A DNA stretch of 64,000 bases from an uncultured Piscinibacter sp. (GTDB taxonomy: Bacteria > Pseudomonadota > Gammaproteobacteria > Burkholderiales > Burkholderiaceae_C). The notes under the pieces were generated by a model that saw only the letters and a list, made by a program, of their open reading frames with translations, did not search any database and had not been told where the DNA came from. The stretch covers positions 12,602-76,601 of the forward strand of contig NZ_CALFYO010000009.1 in NCBI RefSeq assembly GCF_937952055.1. Reading direction: 5' to 3'. This document shows, piece by piece, positions 31,854-40,174 of the stretch. Within the stretch, counting starts at the first letter, position 1. Each line of letters begins with the position of its first letter. Made by a program: the position numbers and the translations under genes.

Positions 31854-33533
31854 TCACTCGAACTTGTCGAGCACCGCCCCCGAACTGGCGCTGGACGCGT
31901 TCTTCGCGAACTTGGCCAGCACGCCGCGGGTGTAACGCGGCGCCGGGCGCGACCACGCCGCGCGGCGCTGGGCCAGCTCCGCGTCCGACACATTCAGTTG
32001 CAACGTCAGCGTGCGGGCGTCGATGGTGATCGAGTCGCCTTCCCGCACCAGTGCGATGTTGCCGCCCTCGAAGGCCTCCGGCGCCACGTGGCCGACCACC
32101 ATGCCCCAGGTGCCACCCGAGAAGCGACCGTCCGTGATCAGGCCGACCGATTCGCCCAGGCCCTGGCCGATCAGCGCGCCGGTGGGCGCCAGCATCTCGG
32201 GCATGCCCGGCCCACCCTTGGGGCCCAGGTAGCGCAGCACCATCACGTCGCCGGCCTTGATCTGCCCCGCCATGATCGCCGCCAGTGCCGACTGTTCGTC
32301 GTCAAATACGCGCGCCGGTCCGGTGATGGCCGGGTTCTTCAGGCCGGTGATCTTGGCCACGCAGCCTTCCGGGCTCAGGTTGCCCTTCAGGATGGCCAGA
32401 TGGCCCTGGGCATAGATCGGGTTGCCGATCGGCCGGATGACCTTCTGTTCGCTCGACAACTCGGGCACATCGGCCAGGCTCTCGGCCACCGTCTTGCCGG
32501 TGATGGTCATGCAGTCGCCGTGCAGCAGGCCGGCCTTGAGCAGTTCTTTCATCACCGCCGGGATGCCGCCGGCGCGGTGCAGGTCCACCGCCAGGTACTG
32601 GCCGCTGGGCTTGAGGTCGCACAGCACCGGCGTGCGCTGGCGCACGCGCTCGAAGTCGTCGATGGTCCAGTCCACGCCGGCGGCGTGCGCGATGGCGAGG
32701 AAGTGCAGCACCGCGTTGGTGGAGCCGCCCGTGGCCATGATCACCGCGACGGCGTTCTCGATGGCCTTCTTCGTGACGATGTCGCGCGGCTTGATGTCGT
32801 TCTTCACCGCCTCGACCAGCACCAGGGCGGCGCGCTCGACCATCGAGACGATCTCGCCCTCGACGTTGGCCATCGTCGACGCGTAGGGCAGCGACAGGCC
32901 CAGTGCCTCGAACGCCGAGCTCATCGTGTTCGCGGTGTACATGCCGCCGCAGCTGCCGCTGCCCGGGATGGCGTGGCGCTCGATCTGGCAGAAGTCCTCC
33001 TCGCTCATCTTGCCTGCGGAGTACTGGCCTACCGCCTCGAACACGCTGACGATGTTCAGGTCCTGTCCCTTGTAGCGGCCGGGCAGGATGGTGCCGCCGT
33101 AGATGTAGATCGCCGGTACGTTGGCGCGCAGCATGCCCATCATGCCGCCGGGCATGTTCTTGTCGCAGCCGCCGATCACCATCACGCCGTCCATCCACTG
33201 GCCGCCGACGCAGGTCTCGACGCAGTCGGCGATCACCTCCCGCGAGACCAGCGAGTACTTCATGCCCTCGGTACCCATCGCCATGCCGTCGCTGATGGTC
33301 GGCGTGCCGAAGATCTGCGGGTTGGCGCCGGCCTCCTTCAGGCCGATGACGGCGGCGTCGGCCAGCCGCTGCAGGCCGGAGTTGCAGGGGGTGATGGTCG
33401 AGTGGCCGTTGGCCACGCCGATCATCGGCTTCCTGAAATCGCCTTCCTGGTATCCCAGCGCGTAGTACATGGAGCGGTTCGGCGCACGGGCCACGCCTTC
33501 GGTGATGTTTGCGGAACGGCGGTTGATCTTCAT
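31854..33533 (-). CDS. ilvD: Dihydroxy-acid dehydratase
   Basis: A 559-residue iron-sulfur dehydratase for valine, leucine and isoleucine synthesis (2,3-dihydroxy acid to 2-oxo acid). Family motifs are seen: GGCDKNMPGG with a cluster cysteine, GSCGGMYTANTM with another, and SGGTWGMVVGH near the C-terminus. The ribosome site AAGGAG lies before ATG 33533. The length is typical. It is monocistronic here and divergent from a LysR-type regulator that may control it. Confidence 0.96.
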   Translation of the reverse strand: MKINRRSANITEGVARAPNRSMYYALGYQEGDFRKPMIGVANGHSTITPCNSGLQRLADAAVIGLKEAGANPQIFGTPTISDGMAMGTEGMKYSLVSREVIADCVETCVGGQWMDGVMVIGGCDKNMPGGMMGMLRANVPAIYIYGGTILPGRYKGQDLNIVSVFEAVGQYSAGKMSEEDFCQIERHAIPGSGSCGGMYTANTMSSAFEALGLSLPYASTMANVEGEIVSMVERAALVLVEAVKNDIKPRDIVTKKAIENAVAVIMATGGSTNAVLHFLAIAHAAGVDWTIDDFERVRQRTPVLCDLKPSGQYLAVDLHRAGGIPAVMKELLKAGLLHGDCMTITGKTVAESLADVPELSSEQKVIRPIGNPIYAQGHLAILKGNLSPEGCVAKITGLKNPAITGPARVFDDEQSALAAIMAGQIKAGDVMVLRYLGPKGGPGMPEMLAPTGALIGQGLGESVGLITDGRFSGGTWGMVVGHVAPEAFEGGNIALVREGDSITIDARTLTLQLNVSDAELAQRRAAWSRPAPRYTRGVLAKFAKNASSASSGAVLDKFE

Positions 33534-33573
33534 CGGTCACTCCTTCAGCGGGGAGACGCATTGTCGTCCGCGG

Positions 33574-33620
33574 CCAAGCATGCGTCCAATCGATCTCGAC
33601 GGACGAATTGATATGCTTGG
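33574..33620. promoter_or_regulatory. Candidate LysR operator between ilvD and the LysR gene
   Basis: CCAAGCAT (33574-33581) and ATGCTTGG (33613-33620) form a perfect 8-bp inverted repeat separated by 31 nt in the 90-nt divergent region. The inner arms CGTCC and GGACG are also complementary. The right arm ends 3 nt before the regulator's ATG, which suits autorepression. Confidence 0.5.
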
Positions 33621-33623
33621 TGT

Positions 33624-34538
33624 ATGAGACACGGCGGGGCAGCGGCAACGGAGATCGAACTGCGCGTCTGGCGGCAGTTCCTCGCGCTGTCCGAGACGCT
33701 GCACTTCGGCCGCGCGGCACAGCGGCTGCACATGACGCAGCCGCCGCTGACGCAGGCCATCCAGCAGCTCGAGCGCCGCCTGGGCACCGTGCTGTTCGAA
33801 CGCACCCGGCGCAGCGTGGCGCTCACACCCGCCGGCACGGCGTTGGTGGAGCCCGTACGTCAACTGCTGCAGCAGGCCGCGGCACTGGCCGCGCGCGCGC
33901 ACGATGCCGCCGGTGGCGAACTTGGCCGCATCCGGCTCGGTTTCGTGTCCACGGTCGGCTTCGGACCGCTCCCACTGTGGCTGCGCACCTTCCGCGAGGC
34001 CCATCCCGGCATCGCCATCGAGCTGCGCGAGGCCACCGGCGACGTCCAGTTCGAGGCCTTCGCGCAACGTGAACTGGACGCCGGCTTCGTGCTGCACGCG
34101 CCGGGCATCGCGCCGCCGCCGCCGCTGCAACGGCTGTCGCTGGGCATCGAGTCACTCGTGCTGGCGCTGCCTGAAGCGGCGCCGAAGCGACTCACGGCGG
34201 CGCAGATCCTGCGCGAGCCGCTGGTGATCTTTCCGCGAGGCATTGCGCCTTCGCTGTACGACGCCGTGCTCGCCTTCTACCACCGCCATGGCGTGACGCC
34301 GGTGATCGCGCAGGAGGCGATCCAGATGCAGACCATCGTCAATCTGGTGTCCGCCGGTCTCGGCCTGGCCCTCGTGCCGCGATCGATGACGTTGCTGCAG
34401 CGTCCCGGCACGGTGTACCGCGCCTTGCCCGCATCGCTGGCGGATGCGGCGCCCCGCTGCGAGACCAGCCTGGTCTGGCGTCCCGACGCGCCACCGGCCG
34501 TGACGCGCTTCGTTGGGTTCGTGCGGGAACGCCTCTAG
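33624..34538 (+). CDS. LysR-family transcriptional regulator
   Basis: A 304-residue LysR-type regulator. The N-terminal helix-turn-helix (LRVWRQFLALSETLHFGRAA and MTQPPLTQAIQQLERRLG) is followed by a linker helix and an effector domain that begins at RIRLGFVSTVGFGPLP. It is divergent from ilvD with a dyad between them, so control of ilvD or of its own expression is likely. The effector is unknown; it is related in style to BenM/CatR-type regulators, but that does not fix the ligand. Confidence 0.92.
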   Translation: MRHGGAAATEIELRVWRQFLALSETLHFGRAAQRLHMTQPPLTQAIQQLERRLGTVLFERTRRSVALTPAGTALVEPVRQLLQQAAALAARAHDAAGGELGRIRLGFVSTVGFGPLPLWLRTFREAHPGIAIELREATGDVQFEAFAQRELDAGFVLHAPGIAPPPPLQRLSLGIESLVLALPEAAPKRLTAAQILREPLVIFPRGIAPSLYDAVLAFYHRHGVTPVIAQEAIQMQTIVNLVSAGLGLALVPRSMTLLQRPGTVYRALPASLADAAPRCETSLVWRPDAPPAVTRFVGFVRERL

Positions 34539-34571
34539 GGTATCGTTCGCGCTGCTCTCGAAGAGACTTCC

Positions 34572-35369
34572 ATGCTCGTCCACCCACAATTCAGTCCGAT
34601 CGCCCTGCAACTCGGTCCGGTGGCCATCCACTGGTACGGCATCACCTACCTCGTCGCCTTCGGCCTGTTCCTATGGCTGGCGGCGCGGCGCGCTGCATTG
34701 CCGCAGTTCGCGCAGGCCGGCTGGACGCGCCGCGACGTCGAGGATCTGCTCTTCTACGGTGTGCTCGGTGTGGTGATTGGCGGGCGGCTCGGCTATGTGC
34801 TCTTCTACAAGCCCGGCTACTACGCTGCGCACCCGTTCGAGGTGTTCGCCGTGTGGAAGGGCGGCATGGCCTTCCACGGCGGACTGCTCGGTGTGATTGC
34901 CGCGGTGGCGCTGTTCGGGCGCATGAGAGGCCGGCCGTTCCTGCAGGTCATGGACCTGATCGCGCCGGCCGTGCCCACCGGGCTGGCATCGGGGCGCATC
35001 GGCAACTTCATCAACGGCGAGCTTTGGGGCCGCCAGGCCGATGCGAGTCTGCCCTGGGCGATGGTCTTCCCGCAGTCGGGCAGCATGGTCCCGCGGCATC
35101 CGTCGCCGCTGTACCAGTTCCTCCTGGAAGGCTTGCTGCTGTTCGTGATCCTGTGGGTGTACGGCCGCAAGCCGCGCGGGCCGGGGCAGGTGGCGGGGCT
35201 GTTCCTGTTCGGCTACGGCGTGTTCCGCTTCATCGCCGAGTTCTTCCGCGAGCCGGATGCCTTCCTCGGTCTGCTGGCGCTCAACATGAGCATGGGCCAG
35301 TGGCTGTGCGTGCCGATGCTGATCGTCGGCGCGTGGTTGTGGCTGCGCGGTGCGCGCAAGGCGGCCTGA
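34572..35369 (+). CDS. lgt: Prolipoprotein diacylglyceryl transferase
   Basis: A 265-residue polytopic membrane enzyme that adds diacylglycerol from phosphatidylglycerol to the lipobox cysteine of prolipoproteins. The Lgt signature is GRIGNFINGELWGR in the middle of the protein; HWYGITYLVAFG near the N-terminus and GGMAFHGGLLG are also typical. About seven hydrophobic segments. It lies 5 nt before dnaQ, so the two are probably co-transcribed. Confidence 0.96.
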   Translation: MLVHPQFSPIALQLGPVAIHWYGITYLVAFGLFLWLAARRAALPQFAQAGWTRRDVEDLLFYGVLGVVIGGRLGYVLFYKPGYYAAHPFEVFAVWKGGMAFHGGLLGVIAAVALFGRMRGRPFLQVMDLIAPAVPTGLASGRIGNFINGELWGRQADASLPWAMVFPQSGSMVPRHPSPLYQFLLEGLLLFVILWVYGRKPRGPGQVAGLFLFGYGVFRFIAEFFREPDAFLGLLALNMSMGQWLCVPMLIVGAWLWLRGARKAA

Positions 35370-35374
35370 ACGAC

Positions 35375-36088
35375 ATGCGACAGATCTTCCTCGACACCGA
35401 AACCACGGGCCTGAACGCCGAGTCCGGAGACCGCATCATCGAGATCGGCTGCGTGGAGATGCTCAACCGGCGCCTGTCCGGCCGCAACCTGCACTTCTAC
35501 CTGAACCCCGAGCGTGCCAGCCACGAGGACGCAGTCAAGGTGCACGGGCTGACCGACGAGTTCCTCGCCGACAAGCCACTGTTCTCGGCCATCGTCGACG
35601 AGCTCATGGAATACCTCGCCGGCGCCGAGATCCTGATCCACAACGCAGCCTTCGACGTGGGCTTTCTCGACGCGGAACTGCGCCGGCTCGGCCGGCCCGC
35701 GTTCGAATCGCAGGTGGACACCGTCACCGACACGCTGCTGATGGCACGCGAGATGTTCCCGGGGAAGTCGAACTCGCTCGACGCGCTGTGCAAGCGGCTC
35801 GAGGTCGACAACGCCAGCCGCAGCCTGCATGGGGCGCTGCTCGACGCCGGTTTGCTGGCCGAGGTCTACATCCGCATGACGCGCGGCCAGGACTCGCTGG
35901 TCATCGACGAGGTCGAGGCCGCGTCGTCCGAGGTGGCGCTGGAGGCGGTGGATCTCTCGAGCTTCGTGCTGCCGGTGCTCGCGGCCGACGAGACCGAAAT
36001 GCAGGCGCATGCCGCGTTGATCGCCGAGCTCGGCAAGGCCAGCGGCGGCAAGACCGTGTGGCAGCCGGCGGAGCCGGCTGTGGTATAA
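35375..36088 (+). CDS. dnaQ: DNA polymerase III epsilon subunit (3'-5' proofreading exonuclease)
   Basis: A 237-residue DEDDh exonuclease. Exo I is FLDTETTG (Asp7, Glu9), Exo II is IHNAAFDVGFLD and Exo III is HGALLDAGLLAEVY with catalytic His and Asp. It proofreads for the replicative polymerase and has a C-terminal tail for binding the alpha subunit. Start ATG 35375 lies 5 nt after lgt. Its TAA stop is part of the TATAAT box that likely drives the following tRNA gene. Confidence 0.95.
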   Translation: MRQIFLDTETTGLNAESGDRIIEIGCVEMLNRRLSGRNLHFYLNPERASHEDAVKVHGLTDEFLADKPLFSAIVDELMEYLAGAEILIHNAAFDVGFLDAELRRLGRPAFESQVDTVTDTLLMAREMFPGKSNSLDALCKRLEVDNASRSLHGALLDAGLLAEVYIRMTRGQDSLVIDEVEAASSEVALEAVDLSSFVLPVLAADETEMQAHAALIAELGKASGGKTVWQPAEPAVV

Positions 36089-36089
36089 T
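36084..36089 (+). promoter_or_regulatory. -10 box (TATAAT) for tRNA-Val overlapping the dnaQ stop codon
   Basis: A perfect sigma70 -10 hexamer, rare in this GC-rich sequence, sits 22 nt before the tRNA and contains the TAA stop of dnaQ (36086-36088). No clear -35 is present upstream within the dnaQ coding sequence. Confidence 0.6.
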
Positions 36090-36110
36090 GCAAGGCTCTG
36101 CGGATCGCGA

Positions 36111-36185
36111 GGGCGGCTAGCTCAGGGGTAGAGCATCGCATTCACACTGCGGGGGTCGGGGGTTCGAAACCCTCGCCGCCCACCA
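36111..36185 (+). tRNA. tRNA-Val (anticodon CAC)
   Basis: A 75-nt cloverleaf reading codon GUG. The acceptor stem is GGGCGGC paired with GCCGCCC, the D-arm GCTC/GAGC, the anticodon arm TCGCA-TTCACAC-TGCGG with CAC at positions 34-36, and the T-arm GGGGG-TTCGAAA-CCCTC. The discriminator is A and the CCA end is encoded. Confidence 0.95.
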
Positions 36186-36210
36186 CCGATCCAGCAAACA
36201 CAGCATCCGC

Positions 36211-36240
36211 GGCCGGGCTCCCTCCCGGCCGTTCGCTTTT
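36211..36240 (+). terminator. Rho-independent terminator after tRNA-Val
   Basis: GGCCGGG (36211-36217), loop CTCCCT, CCCGGCC (36224-36230), followed by GTTCGCTTTT. It ends 22 nt before the next gene. Confidence 0.85.
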
Positions 36241-36261
36241 GCGGGAGGCGGGTCTGCGGTC

Positions 36262-37392
36262 ATGGACAGTGTCGATGCCCTGGTGATCGGAGCCGGCGTG
36301 GTCGGTCTCGCGGTGGGACGCGCACTCGCCTGCAGCGGACTGGAAACGGTGGTGCTCGAACGCGCCGATGCGATCGGCACCGGCACCAGTTCGCGCAACA
36401 GCGAGGTCATCCACGCCGGCCTGTACTACCCGGCCGGATCGCTGAAGGCGCGCCTCTGCGTGCAGGGGCGGCAGCAGCTTTACGCATTTTGTGCGTCGCA
36501 CGGCGTGTCGCACCGGCGTTGCGGCAAGCTCGTCGTGGCCACGTCGACGGATCAGCATGCCGCGCTGGAGGCCACACGCATCCGGGCCGCCGCGAATGGT
36601 GTGGCGCTGCAGCGGCTCGAAGGCGAGGCCGCCCGCGCACTGGAACCCGCACTGCGCTGCACTGCCGCGTTGCTCTCGCCGGAGACCGGCATCGTCGACA
36701 GCCATGGCCTGATGCTCGCGCTGCTGGGCGACATGGAGCGCGCCGGCGGCGCGCTGGCGTTGCGCTCGCCGGTGCTCGGCGTGCATTGCGGCCAGGCCGA
36801 GCATGTCGTGGAGGTCGGTGGCGACGCTGCGATGGCGCTGTCGGCGCGGATCGTCGTCAATGCCGCCGGCCTGTGGGCGCCGGCCGTGGCCGCCTCGATG
36901 AGCGGCCTGCCGGCGCGGCACGTGCCGCGCGGCTTTCATGCCAAGGGCAACTACTTCTCGCTCGCCGGCCGCGCGCCGTTCACCCGGCTGATCTACCCTG
37001 TGCCTGAACAGGCGGGGCTGGGCGTGCACCTGACGCTGGACCTCGGCGGACAGGCACGCTTCGGGCCCGACGTGCAATGGCTCGCCGAAGGCTCGCCGGA
37101 CGACATCGACTACCGCGTCGACGCTTCGCGTGCCGACGGCTTCTACGCCGAGATCCGGCGCTATTGGCCCGATCTGCGCGATGGCGCGCTGCAACCGGCC
37201 TACAGCGGCGTGCGCCCCAAGCTGGGCGGACCCGGCACGGCGGCCGCAGACTTCGTGCTGCAGGGGCCCGTCGAGCACGGCATCGCGGGGCTCGTGAACC
37301 TGTTCGGCATCGAGTCGCCCGGCCTCACCGCCAGCCTCGCCATCGCCGACGAGGTGCTGCGCCGTCTGGGGCGCGAGGGCTCAGGCGCCTGA
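36262..37392 (+). CDS. FAD-dependent oxidoreductase (DAO family, L-2-hydroxyglutarate oxidase-like)
   Basis: A 376-residue flavoprotein. The N-terminal FAD-binding Rossmann motif is VIGAGVVGLAVGRAL; SSRNSEVIHAGLYYPAGSLK is a strong signature of the L-2-hydroxyglutarate dehydrogenase/oxidase (LhgO-like) subgroup of the DAO family, and GIESPGLTASLAIA closes the C-terminal FAD contact. It probably oxidises an alpha-hydroxy acid or amine. The gene stands alone after the tRNA terminator and its 3' end overlaps the convergent bpt gene by 12 nt. The exact substrate is inferred only from the subgroup signature. Confidence 0.85.
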   Translation: MDSVDALVIGAGVVGLAVGRALACSGLETVVLERADAIGTGTSSRNSEVIHAGLYYPAGSLKARLCVQGRQQLYAFCASHGVSHRRCGKLVVATSTDQHAALEATRIRAAANGVALQRLEGEAARALEPALRCTAALLSPETGIVDSHGLMLALLGDMERAGGALALRSPVLGVHCGQAEHVVEVGGDAAMALSARIVVNAAGLWAPAVAASMSGLPARHVPRGFHAKGNYFSLAGRAPFTRLIYPVPEQAGLGVHLTLDLGGQARFGPDVQWLAEGSPDDIDYRVDASRADGFYAEIRRYWPDLRDGALQPAYSGVRPKLGGPGTAAADFVLQGPVEHGIAGLVNLFGIESPGLTASLAIADEVLRRLGREGSGA

Positions 37393-38130
37393 GGGGGCGG
37401 GGCGCTGCCAGCGCCCCTCGATCAGCAGTTCGTGCGGGGCGAACTGCGCCTTGTAATCCATCTTCTCGCTCTGCGCGATCCAGTAGCCGAGGTAGACATG
37501 CGGCAGCTTCAGCGCGCGCGTCTGCTCGATCTGCCACAGCACGTTGTAGGTGCCGTAGCTGCTGCGCGGCTCGGGCTCGAAGAAGGTGTAGACCGCCGAC
37601 AGCCCGTCGTTGAGGATGTCGAGGATGGAGACCATCTTCAATGCGCCCAGGCTGCCGTCGGCGGCCGGCTCGCGGAACTCGACCAGCCGCGAGTTGACGC
37701 GGCTCTGCAGCAGGAACTGGGTGTACTGGTCGATCGAGTCGTGGTCCATGCCGCCGCCGCTGTGGCGGCCCGCCTGGTAGCGCAGGTAGAGCTGGTAGTG
37801 CTCGGGCACGAAGCACAGCCGAAGCACGCGCGCCTGCAGGTGCCGGTGGGCCCGCCAGGCGCGGCGCTGGCTGCGCGTCGGCTCGAACGTGGCCACCGGC
37901 ACGCGCAACGGCACGCAGGAGCGGCAGCCGTCGCAATAGGGTCGGTAGGTGAACATGCCGCTGCGCCGGAAGCCGTTGGCAACCAGGCCCGAGTAGGCGT
38001 CGGCATGGATCAGGTGGCTGGGCGTGGCGACCTGCGAGCGTGCCATGCGGCCGGCCACATAGCTGCACGGGTACGGTGCGGTGGCGTAGAACTGCAGCGA
38101 AGCGAGCGGTAGTTCTTTCGGGTGCGTCAC
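37381..38130 (-). CDS. bpt: Aspartate/glutamate leucyltransferase (Bpt)
   Basis: A 249-residue aminoacyl-tRNA-protein transferase related to eukaryotic Ate1. In bacteria Bpt adds leucine to N-terminal Asp or Glu, making ClpS/ClpAP degron substrates. Family motifs include YPCSYVAGRMARSQ, FRRSGMFTYRPYCDGCRSC with the conserved cysteines, and YLGYWIAQSEKMDYK. The GTG start at 38130 overlaps the aat TGA (GTGA), giving a translationally coupled pair. The length matches the family (about 250). Confidence 0.94.
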   Translation of the reverse strand: MTHPKELPLASLQFYATAPYPCSYVAGRMARSQVATPSHLIHADAYSGLVANGFRRSGMFTYRPYCDGCRSCVPLRVPVATFEPTRSQRRAWRAHRHLQARVLRLCFVPEHYQLYLRYQAGRHSGGGMDHDSIDQYTQFLLQSRVNSRLVEFREPAADGSLGALKMVSILDILNDGLSAVYTFFEPEPRSSYGTYNVLWQIEQTRALKLPHVYLGYWIAQSEKMDYKAQFAPHELLIEGRWQRPAPSGA

Positions 38131-38891
38131 GGGCCGGGGTCCTGCTCGGCATCGGCGCCGAAACCAAGGTGGCGCCACAGCGCCGCATCATAGGTCCAAT
38201 CGCGAATCGGATCGGCCCCCAGGGCAAGGGACAGCCGCCGCTCGAACTCGGCGCGCGGCAGTTCGCGGCCGCCCAGCGAGGCGAGGTGGCCGGTGCGCTG
38301 CTGGCAGTCGATCATCGCCACGCCGTGCTCGCGGCAGAAGCACACCAGCGCCGCCAGCGCGATCTTCGAAGCATCGGTGCGGTGCGAGAACATCGACTCT
38401 CCGAAGAACATGCGACCGAGTCCGACGCCATAGAGTCCACCGGCCAGTTCGCCGTCGACCCAGGTCTCGACGCTGTGCACCATTCCGAGTCGGTGCCAGT
38501 CGGCGTAGGCCTCCACCATCTCCGGCACGATCCAGGTGCCATCCTGGCCCTCGCGTGGCGTACTGGCGCAGGCGCCGATGACGCGGCGGAATGCCGTGTC
38601 GATGCGCACCGCGCAGCCCGGTGTGCGGACGAACCTGGCGATCGTCTTGCGCAGCGAGCGCTTCAGGCGGAACTCGTCGACGAGCAGCACCATGCGCGGG
38701 TCGGGCGACCACCACAGCACCGGCTGGCCTTCGCTGTACCAGGGGAACACTCCCTTCGAGTAGGCCTCGGTGAGGCGCTTGGGGGTCAGCTCGCCTCCGG
38801 CGGCGAGCAGGCCGGGCGCTTCCGAGCCCGGTGGCAGCGCGCGCCGCGTGTCCGGCAGCGCGTCTTGCGGGCCGCGCAGCCAGGGGATCAC
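38127..38891 (-). CDS. aat: Leucyl/phenylalanyl-tRNA-protein transferase
   Basis: A 254-residue N-degron enzyme that adds Leu or Phe to N-terminal Lys or Arg of proteins. Aat motifs are visible: GVFPWYSEGQPVLWWSPDPR, GGLYGVGLGRMFFGESMFS and IDCQQRTGHLASLGGRELPR. I chose GTG 38891 (giving MIPWLRGPQD), one base after the glutaryl-CoA dehydrogenase stop; TTG 38912 would add seven residues, and neither has a strong ribosome site. With bpt it forms a complete bacterial N-end-rule tagging pair. Confidence 0.93.
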   Translation of the reverse strand: MIPWLRGPQDALPDTRRALPPGSEAPGLLAAGGELTPKRLTEAYSKGVFPWYSEGQPVLWWSPDPRMVLLVDEFRLKRSLRKTIARFVRTPGCAVRIDTAFRRVIGACASTPREGQDGTWIVPEMVEAYADWHRLGMVHSVETWVDGELAGGLYGVGLGRMFFGESMFSHRTDASKIALAALVCFCREHGVAMIDCQQRTGHLASLGGRELPRAEFERRLSLALGADPIRDWTYDAALWRHLGFGADAEQDPGP

Positions 38892-38892
38892 G

Positions 38893-40080
38893 TCAGTTGC
38901 TGAACGCAGCAATGCCGGTGATCGCGCGGCCGAGGATCAGCGCGTGCACGTCATGCGTGCCCTCGTAGGTATTGACCACCTCGAGGTTGACGAGGTGGCG
39001 GGCCACGCCGAACTCGTCGCTGATGCCGTTGCCGCCCATCATGTCGCGCGCCATGCGGGCGATGTCCAGCGCCTTGCCGCAGCTGTTGCGCTTCATGATC
39101 GAGGTCACCTCGACCGATGCGGTGCCCTCGTCCTTCATGCGGCCCAGGCGCAGGCAGCCCTGCAGGCCCAGCGTGATCTCGGTTTCCATGTCGGCCAGCT
39201 TCTTCTGGATGAGCTGGTTGGCGGCCAGCGGGCGGCCGAACTGCTGGCGGTCGAGCACGTACTGCCGCGCGCGGGTGAAGCAGTCTTCCGCGGCGCCGAG
39301 CGCACCCCAGGCGATGCCGAAGCGTGCACTGTTCAGGCAGGTGAACGGGCCCTTCAGGCCGCGCACCTCGGGGAAGGCATTCTCCTCGGGGCAGAACACG
39401 CGGTCCATGACGATCTCGCCGGTGATCGAGGCGCGCAGGCCCACCTTGCCGTGCACGGCGGGCGCGCTCAGCCCTTTCCACCCCTTCTCGAGCACGAAGC
39501 CGCGGATCTGGCCGCCGTCGTCCTTGGCCCAGACGACGAACACGTCGGCGATCGGGCTGTTGCTGATCCACATCTTCGAGCCGGACAATTCGTAGCCGCC
39601 GTCGACCTTCTTCGCGCGGGTGATCATGCTGCCCGGGTCGGAGCCGTGGTTCGGCTCGGTCAGGCCGAAGCAACCGATCCACTGGCCGCTGGCGAGCTTG
39701 GGCAGGTACTTCTGCTTCTGCGCCTCGGTGCCGAACGTGTGGATCGGCACCATCACCAGCGAGCTCTGCACGCTCATCATCGAGCGGTAGCCGGAATCGA
39801 CGCGCTCCACCTCGCGGGCGATCAGCCCGTAGCAGACATAGTTCAGGCCGGCGCCGCCGTAGGCCTCCGGGATGGTGGGGCCGAGCAGGCCGAGCTCGCC
39901 CATCTCGCGGAAGATCGCCGGATCGGTCTTCTCGTGGCGGAAGGCGTCGAGCACGCGCGGCGCGAGCCGGCCCTGGCAGTAGTCGCGTGCGGCGTTGCGC
40001 ACGGCACGTTCGTCGTCGCTGAGCTGCTGCTCGAGCAGCAGCGGGTCGTCCCACTGGAAAACGGCGGCTTGGCTGGCCAT
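38893..40080 (-). CDS. gcdH: Glutaryl-CoA dehydrogenase
   Basis: A 395-residue acyl-CoA dehydrogenase of the glutaryl-CoA type, which oxidises and decarboxylates glutaryl-CoA to crotonyl-CoA in lysine, tryptophan and glutarate breakdown. GCDH-like text includes GCFGLTEPNHGSDPGSM, MWISNSPIADVFVVWAK and the catalytic Glu in NTYEGTHDVHALILGR. The ribosome site AAGGAG precedes ATG 40080 (MASQAAVFQW). It is divergent from an AMP-dependent ligase, which may supply its acyl-CoA. Confidence 0.93.
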   Translation of the reverse strand: MASQAAVFQWDDPLLLEQQLSDDERAVRNAARDYCQGRLAPRVLDAFRHEKTDPAIFREMGELGLLGPTIPEAYGGAGLNYVCYGLIAREVERVDSGYRSMMSVQSSLVMVPIHTFGTEAQKQKYLPKLASGQWIGCFGLTEPNHGSDPGSMITRAKKVDGGYELSGSKMWISNSPIADVFVVWAKDDGGQIRGFVLEKGWKGLSAPAVHGKVGLRASITGEIVMDRVFCPEENAFPEVRGLKGPFTCLNSARFGIAWGALGAAEDCFTRARQYVLDRQQFGRPLAANQLIQKKLADMETEITLGLQGCLRLGRMKDEGTASVEVTSIMKRNSCGKALDIARMARDMMGGNGISDEFGVARHLVNLEVVNTYEGTHDVHALILGRAITGIAAFSN

Positions 40081-40174
40081 GATCACACTCCTTCGCGAGG
40101 CGTCGAGTATGGCAGCGCGGGCGTGTCGCCGGCGTGCCAGGCGGCGCAAGGCGAGCATGGTATACGCAGCCCCC

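Noticed and set aside
38770..38912. TTG 38912 as start of aat
   Set aside because: Possible, but it would run 20 nt into gcdH without a ribosome site, and GTG 38891 gives the more usual N-terminus. Kept as an alternative.
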